Shown: piece after piece, positions 59,714-64,000 of the stretch | Layout of the letters: each line of letters begins with the position of its first letter | Position numbering within the stretch: position 1 is the stretch's first letter | Origin: Chitinophagaceae bacterium | GTDB lineage: Bacteria > Bacteroidota > Bacteroidia > Chitinophagales > Chitinophagaceae | NCBI GenBank assembly: GCA_016710935.1 | Contig: JADJTY010000003.1 | Coordinates: 372,001-436,000 of the forward strand | Direction of reading: 5' to 3' | Length of the DNA: 64,000 nt | Position numbers and translations under genes: made by a program | The notes under the pieces: model-generated | Databases searched by the model: none | The model's input: only the letters and a program-made list of their open reading frames with translations | Told to the model about the DNA's origin: nothing

Positions 59714-60421
59714 TCAAACTCTTGTAAATAATTGCAGCATCAGAAATCCAAAGGAAAGAATGAAACTGACGTACTCCAGTTTATTAAAAGGCGGCCTTAA
59801 TAAAAGAAAGAAACGCAGGGGTAAATAAAAAACAAACAGGCAAATCATTGCCAGGTATGGGGTAGTCATAAAACCTGGTTTCCAGTGTTGTAAAGCCATC
59901 AGTAAAAAAGCATAGCTAAAAAAGAAGAAGGCGATAAGTACCGTTATGTTGAATAGTTTTAAAACAGCAGATTGTGAAATGTTATTTTCTTTTTTATTAT
60001 TAACACTACTGGCTACTACACCCATAAATGTAATGAAGTAAACAGTGGCTCCAAAAATAAACCCCGTTTCTGTTACGCCCATTTTTTTTACAGCAGCAAA
60101 AGGAACAAGCCACCAGAAAAATGCCAGGCAGCTGATAAAGGCTGATAAACCCATAACTGCACTTTCAAAAGCGGATAAGGAGTTTTTATATTTTACCAAC
60201 GCATCATCATCTGCATAAGCTGTAAAAAAAGTATAACAGCCCAGGCCAACAGCAACAATATTAAGCAGCATTAAAATCGTACAGGATAAAGCCAGGTGCT
60301 GCATTTGCCATGCCATCAGGGGGTCAAGCAAAGCAAAATACAGTAAGAGTATAACCAGGTCGGGGATAAATTTATCCCAATTCAGTTTGGCCGTTGTTGG
60401 GTCTTGTGTGGTTAAAGACAT
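59714..60421 (-). CDS. Polytopic membrane protein, about seven helices
   Basis: 235 residues with about seven hydrophobic segments (LVILLLYFALLDPLMAW; TILMLLNIVAVGLGCYTFF; AVMGLSAFISCLAFFWWLV, ending with FILSFGFLMLQLFTRV). No catalytic motif seen. It lies 29 bases downstream of a four-helix membrane protein gene on the same strand, and the two probably form an operon. Function unknown. Confidence 0.55.
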   Translation of the reverse strand: MSLTTQDPTTAKLNWDKFIPDLVILLLYFALLDPLMAWQMQHLALSCTILMLLNIVAVGLGCYTFFTAYADDDALVKYKNSLSAFESAVMGLSAFISCLAFFWWLVPFAAVKKMGVTETGFIFGATVYFITFMGVVASSVNNKKENNISQSAVLKLFNITVLIAFFFFSYAFLLMALQHWKPGFMTTPYLAMICLFVFYLPLRFFLLLRPPFNKLEYVSFILSFGFLMLQLFTRV

Positions 60422-60450
60422 AGCAGTTGCGGTTTATCAAAATGATATTT

Positions 60451-60831
60451 CTACAATTCAATTTTTCCTTTTATAAACAACAGGGTGGTTAATGCCAGTG
60501 TTACGCCATAAGATATAAAAGCAGCCTTGTATTCGCCACCCTCTATAACTGACAGCGGATATATGAACAGCGCAGCACTTACCCATATCAATATAATTAC
60601 ACTCCACCTGGTTAATTCATTTTTTACTAATGCATAACCAACTGCCCATGAATTACTGAAAATGCAGGCAAAAACACCACCAACCCCAAAGGTTACAATA
60701 AAAGCTGCCGTAGAATAGAAACGGGAATAGATCACTGCGATCAGTATATCGAACAAACTGGTAAGGGTGAATATCATGATGATGGTACCCAACGCAATCA
60801 ACAGGGAAACCAAGCGGTTAGTAAAATTCAT
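60451..60831 (-). CDS. Four-helix membrane protein
   Basis: 126 residues with four helices (MNFTNRLVSLLIALGTIIMI; FYSTAAFIVTFGVGGVFACI; WSVIILIWVSAALFIYPLSV; YGVTLALTTLLFIKG). Nothing identifies the function. First gene of a two-gene unit with the seven-helix protein. Confidence 0.5.
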   Translation of the reverse strand: MNFTNRLVSLLIALGTIIMIFTLTSLFDILIAVIYSRFYSTAAFIVTFGVGGVFACIFSNSWAVGYALVKNELTRWSVIILIWVSAALFIYPLSVIEGGEYKAAFISYGVTLALTTLLFIKGKIEL

Positions 60832-61010
60832 GAAACAATATATAGTTTATTTGGAAAGAATTATAGTATAGTGGAAGTTTCTTTTACCGCAATCAGCCTT
60901 TACCGCTATTACGCTGATGCCTGTTTAACCAATTGACCCCATTAACATTATATTCCCGCGTATTTCAATACCTTTATAACTCATATTCAAGCTTAGTTAT
61001 CAACCTATCC

Positions 61011-62840
61011 ATGATTAAACGGGGCCCTTATATTTTAGTTTTTTTTGCTGCCCTTATTTTTCTTTATAAACCACTGCTGGCGCAGGATGACCCGGCAAAA
61101 AATGACACTTTTTTCCTGGCTAAAAAAAAGGGATTGTTAGGCAGGCTTGGCAAAAGCATTTCCCGAACCCCGCCTGATGAAGCTCCGGCAAAAGTAGAAA
61201 ATCCATTTTTGGAATATAAAGGCAAAATTATCAGATCCATTGAACCCATAAGACTGGGATTTGAGTATGAAATTGATGATACCACCAGGATAAAAAATGA
61301 TCTTGGTGTAAGGCTGGGTAAAACATTTCATAAAAGCACTACCAAAAATGTGATCGGGAATAACCTGTTTTTTAAAAATGGCGACCGGTTATCGCCATAC
61401 CTGCTGGCCGATAATGAACGATATTTAAGAGAGCTCGTTTATATTAAAGATGCCAGGATTTTTGTAGAGTATGCCGAAGGCAGTACCGATTCGGTTGATG
61501 TGATCGTATTAACGAAAGATGTTTTTTCTATTGGTGGCAACCTGTTACTAAACGGTATTAAAAACGGCAGGGGCGAAGTAAGGGAAGAGAATTTTTTAGG
61601 CAGTGGCACCCGCCTGCAGTTTAGTTACTATCATGATCAGGAAAGGTTTCCACAAAACGGTATTGGTGGCGAACTGGTAAGGCGCAATATCGGCGGTTCC
61701 TTTATTGATCTGGTTGCCGGTTATAAAGATTATAATTATGCCTTCACCAGCGGCCGCAACCAGGAAACCGTTATTTATACCCGGCTTGAAAAACCACTGG
61801 TAACGCCATACATACCCAGCACCGGCGCTTTAGAATGGAGTTACCAGCGAACCCGGAATGTTTACCAGACTGCAGATTTATACAACGACAGTATTAAGTA
61901 TGCTTATTACACTTTAGATGCCTGGTTTGGTTATAGCTTAGATAGTAAACGTTCTTTATACGAGAATAAAGAAATACGCCGACACCGTTTTGTAGCCGTA
62001 AGGGGGTTTAAACAATTTTACCAGGTTATTCCCAACGCTTACAAAACAGTTTTTAATAAAACCTTTACAGATTTAACCGGCGTGTTGGGTTCGCTCAATA
62101 TTTTCAGGCAGGTGTTTTACAAAACTAAATTCATTTATGGCTTTGGCCGTAACGAAGATATTCCCGAAGGTTTCAGCGTAGCACTAACAGCAGGATACGT
62201 AAACAAGCAAAATTTAAAGAGGCCCTACAGTGGATTGGATATTTCATTTGCAAATTTTAAGAAGAAAGGTAACTACAGCAGCTTTACCTTCAGGGCTGGT
62301 GGTTATTTTAACCGCAAGCGGTTTGAAGATGTTGACCTTTTATTTAATGTAGACCATTTTACCCGGCTGCGAAAAATCAATAACCACTGGTTTAGCCGCA
62401 TATTTTTCGCCACAGGTATTACTGCACAGGTTAACCCGGTTTTAAATGCGCCTTTATATTTAAACAGCAATTTTGGATTGCCCTACTTTAGCAATGGCCT
62501 GCTGGATTCTGATATGCGGGCAGTAACTAAAGCAGAAGCAGTTTTTTATAATACAAAAAAAATACTGGGTTTCAGGTTAGCTCCCTTTGCATTTGTTGAT
62601 GCCATACTGCTAAAGCCAACTAAGATGGGTTTAAAGCAAAGCGATATTTTTACGGCAATTGGCGGCGGCATACGTACCCGGAACGAAAACCTGGTATTTG
62701 GTACCATAGAACTAAAAGGTTTCTGGTTTCCAAGGGTAAATGGAGATATGAGAGGCTGGAAGGTGGAGCTGAACAGCAATATCCGGTTTAAATTCAAGAG
62801 CAGTTTTATAAGCCGCCCCGATTTTATCATTACCAATTAA
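61011..62840 (+). CDS. Omp85/BamA-like outer-membrane protein with POTRA-like N-terminus
   Basis: 609 residues from the ATG at 61011 (MIKRGPYILVFFAALIFLYK, signal-type segment). An early POTRA-like part has YKGKIIRSIEPIRLGFEYEI and NERYLRELVYIKDARIFVEY, then SVDVIVLTKDVFSIGGNL. The remainder is a beta-barrel (ENFLGSGTRLQFSYYHDQER; FGLPYFSNGLLDSDMRAVTK), and the last strand ends NIRFKFKSSFISRPDFIITN. This layout resembles Bacteroidota Omp85-superfamily proteins; it is not the essential BamA itself, being shorter. An in-frame ATG at 60933 would add a non-signal leader. Confidence 0.7.
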   Translation: MIKRGPYILVFFAALIFLYKPLLAQDDPAKNDTFFLAKKKGLLGRLGKSISRTPPDEAPAKVENPFLEYKGKIIRSIEPIRLGFEYEIDDTTRIKNDLGVRLGKTFHKSTTKNVIGNNLFFKNGDRLSPYLLADNERYLRELVYIKDARIFVEYAEGSTDSVDVIVLTKDVFSIGGNLLLNGIKNGRGEVREENFLGSGTRLQFSYYHDQERFPQNGIGGELVRRNIGGSFIDLVAGYKDYNYAFTSGRNQETVIYTRLEKPLVTPYIPSTGALEWSYQRTRNVYQTADLYNDSIKYAYYTLDAWFGYSLDSKRSLYENKEIRRHRFVAVRGFKQFYQVIPNAYKTVFNKTFTDLTGVLGSLNIFRQVFYKTKFIYGFGRNEDIPEGFSVALTAGYVNKQNLKRPYSGLDISFANFKKKGNYSSFTFRAGGYFNRKRFEDVDLLFNVDHFTRLRKINNHWFSRIFFATGITAQVNPVLNAPLYLNSNFGLPYFSNGLLDSDMRAVTKAEAVFYNTKKILGFRLAPFAFVDAILLKPTKMGLKQSDIFTAIGGGIRTRNENLVFGTIELKGFWFPRVNGDMRGWKVELNSNIRFKFKSSFISRPDFIITN

Positions 62841-62955
62841 TGCCGATTGAATTTTGTCGTTATTCATCCGGCATTTACCAAAATCCATGCACAAATGCCT
62901 GGCTAAAATTTCAGCCCGGGCACGAAGCTCAGAAATGAAATTTTGTTTGGTGAAA

Positions 62956-62985
62956 TAAAAAGCCATCCACACCGGGTGAATGGCC
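62956..62985 (-). terminator. Terminator of the small membrane protein gene
   Basis: GCCATCCAC and GTGAATGGC (62962-62983) form an imperfect stem; read on the minus strand it ends in TTTTTATTT. Confidence 0.6.
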
Positions 62986-63005
62986 TATAAAGATTGCAGA
63001 GGCTG

Positions 63006-63164
63006 TTACATTAGATCAAGTGCCAGCGCAAAAAACGTAATATTGAAAGGCAGCAACATCGAAACCCAGGAGCCATAGGGGGAATATAATACTACAAAGA
63101 ATAACACAACAGAAATTAAAAATAATATCCAGTAAAGGCCAGTTCTTTTTTTGGTTGTTTCCAT
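63006..63164 (-). CDS. 52-residue two-helix membrane protein
   Basis: From the ATG at 63164: METTKKRTGLYWILFLISVV, then FFVVLYSPYGSWVSMLLPF and NITFFALALDLM. Two membrane segments; the GLYW...SPYGSW motif is all that stands out. The start is set by a TATATTTG box 15 bases before it; a longer in-frame start at 63212 lies upstream of that box. Function unknown. Confidence 0.5.
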   Translation of the reverse strand: METTKKRTGLYWILFLISVVLFFVVLYSPYGSWVSMLLPFNITFFALALDLM

Positions 63165-63179
63165 TTTAATTATTTTTGG

Positions 63180-63187
63180 CAAATATA
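63180..63187 (-). promoter_or_regulatory. -7 box of the 52-residue membrane protein gene
   Basis: TATATTTG on the minus strand, exact TAnnTTTG, 15 bases before the ATG at 63164. Confidence 0.55.
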
Positions 63188-63276
63188 AGGCAGAACTTTT
63201 TATCTGGTGCATTTTACAGATTTGATGTTTAATTTTTTCTGTAAAGTGTTATATTGCCGCCTCTTAACCCTTTAGG

Positions 63277-64000
63277 ATGACCTTACATTTTTATTTACGT
63301 TATTCAACCAAATTTGGCCAGGCAATTTTTGTTTCGGGCAATACCCCTGCATTGGGCAATGATGATGGCACGAATGGTTTAGCCCTTACCTACCTGAACG
63401 ACCAGTTATGGCATGGCAGTGTGGAAATTGATGCAAAAGATAGGGAAGTGCCGGTATGTTACCGGTATATATTGAAGGATGAGGATGGAGCATTGTATAC
63501 AGAGTTTGGTAACGACCGCCTGGTTGAACCGCAAAAATCAAAAGCCTCTAAAATTGTAGTATACGATACCTGGAACTATGCCGGTGAATATGAAAATGCC
63601 TTTTTTACAGCTCCCTTTACCGATGTTTTGCTAAAGCGCAATGGGGTAAAAGAAACCACTTCAAAAAAGAATGCGAAAGCAACGCACCAGTTTAAAGTAA
63701 AAGCACCGGTGCTTAAGCAAGATGAAATGATCTGCATCAGCGGTTCGGGAGTTGTTTTTAATGACTGGGATAAAGAAAAGGTTTTGTTGCTCAGCAAAAA
63801 AGATAACTGGTGGACAATTGAGCTTGATCTTGGTAATGCTGTTTTTCCCCAGGGCTACAAGTATGGTATTTACAACAGCACTGATAAAAGATTTACCAGG
63901 TTTGAAGACGGGAACAACCGGGTGTTACTGAGTGAGGATGGAGCAGATGCATTTACCATTTTACACGATGGCTTTGCTAAACTGAATAATGTAAACTGGA
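63277..64000 (+). CDS. malQ: 4-alpha-glucanotransferase (GH77) start with two CBM20-like domains, runs off the right edge
   Basis: The frame is open from the ATG at 63277 to the end, 241 codons. It starts MTLHFYLRYSTKFGQAIFVS, then GNTPALGNDDG and YRYILKDEDGALYTEFGNDR, typical of a CBM20 starch-binding domain. A second CBM20 unit follows (HQFKVKAPVLKQDEMICISG; FPQGYKYGIYNSTDKRFTRF). Two CBM20 domains followed by a GH77 catalytic domain is the usual build of Bacteroidota MalQ, so I expect the catalytic part outside the window. This is inferred, since no catalytic motif is inside. Confidence 0.7.
   Translation, partial: MTLHFYLRYSTKFGQAIFVSGNTPALGNDDGTNGLALTYLNDQLWHGSVEIDAKDREVPVCYRYILKDEDGALYTEFGNDRLVEPQKSKASKIVVYDTWNYAGEYENAFFTAPFTDVLLKRNGVKETTSKKNAKATHQFKVKAPVLKQDEMICISGSGVVFNDWDKEKVLLLSKKDNWWTIELDLGNAVFPQGYKYGIYNSTDKRFTRFEDGNNRVLLSEDGADAFTILHDGFAKLNNVNW

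Overview
The window looks like a chromosomal segment of a Bacteroidota bacterium, most likely of the Chitinophagaceae type. Supporting signs are a PorW/SprE-type component of the type IX secretion system (T9SS), a large secreted protein with SprB-like repeats and a gliding-motility/T9SS type B C-terminal sorting domain, a Bacteroidota 'putative porin', many small secreted proteins, AT-rich intergenic DNA, and repeated TAnnTTTG -7 promoter boxes just upstream of genes. The genus cannot be fixed from the sequence alone. No rRNA, tRNA, CRISPR array, prophage or plasmid origin was seen.

Layout. 1-2352: 5'-truncated view of a minus-strand PorW/SprE gene. 2740-4586: small membrane protein, bactofilin, membrane protein and SprT-like protein. 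4594-7350: acetyltransferase, then an ECF sigma factor, an RskA-like anti-sigma and a secreted fasciclin protein. 7414-9744: acetyltransferase, small basic secreted protein, sucC. 10008-12837: purine nucleoside phosphorylase and a porin. 12981-19501: metal (probably copper) handling cluster with HMA-domain proteins, a TonB receptor with its own HMA domain, a TlpA-like thioredoxin and two outer-membrane proteins. 19596-24629: a divergent locus with a class I glutamine amidotransferase and two different ATP-grasp-type proteins, a candidate uncharacterised amide/peptide ligase system. 24694-27204: the T9SS-secreted adhesin-like protein. 27301-37813: amino-sugar and glycolysis block (nagB fusion, GH20 hexosaminidase, CocE hydrolase, pyruvate kinase, pfkA), interrupted by an IS200/RAYT-type transposase with four REPIN-like inverted repeat pairs. 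37973-43734: prolyl oligopeptidase, argS and an ABC-F ATPase. 43858-48012: GtrA, cupin, a 57-aa membrane protein, a methyltransferase and a sulfatase-like protein (surface glycan locus). 48335-50241: dnaK. 50274-53278: small secreted proteins and a second fasciclin protein between copies of a bulged-hairpin repeat. 53489-56589: tandem AAA+ protein with a small partner. 56806-57327: toxin-antitoxin pair. 57347-62840: OmpA-like, vWA-like, membrane and Omp85-like envelope proteins. 63277 to the end: the start of malQ with its CBM20 domains.

Two themes run through the window. First, intergenic space is crowded with palindromic repeats of several unrelated families (RAYT-linked REPs, a bulged hairpin family, a GTTGCCAACC palindrome, long inverted repeats, and 'word' repeats such as tandem GGCAAT or GTTTTGG). 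Second, four genes, including the essential dnaK, carry single-base length changes in short homopolymers that break the frame. This pattern points to residual assembly errors rather than to biology. Adding or removing one base restores a normal family protein in each case.
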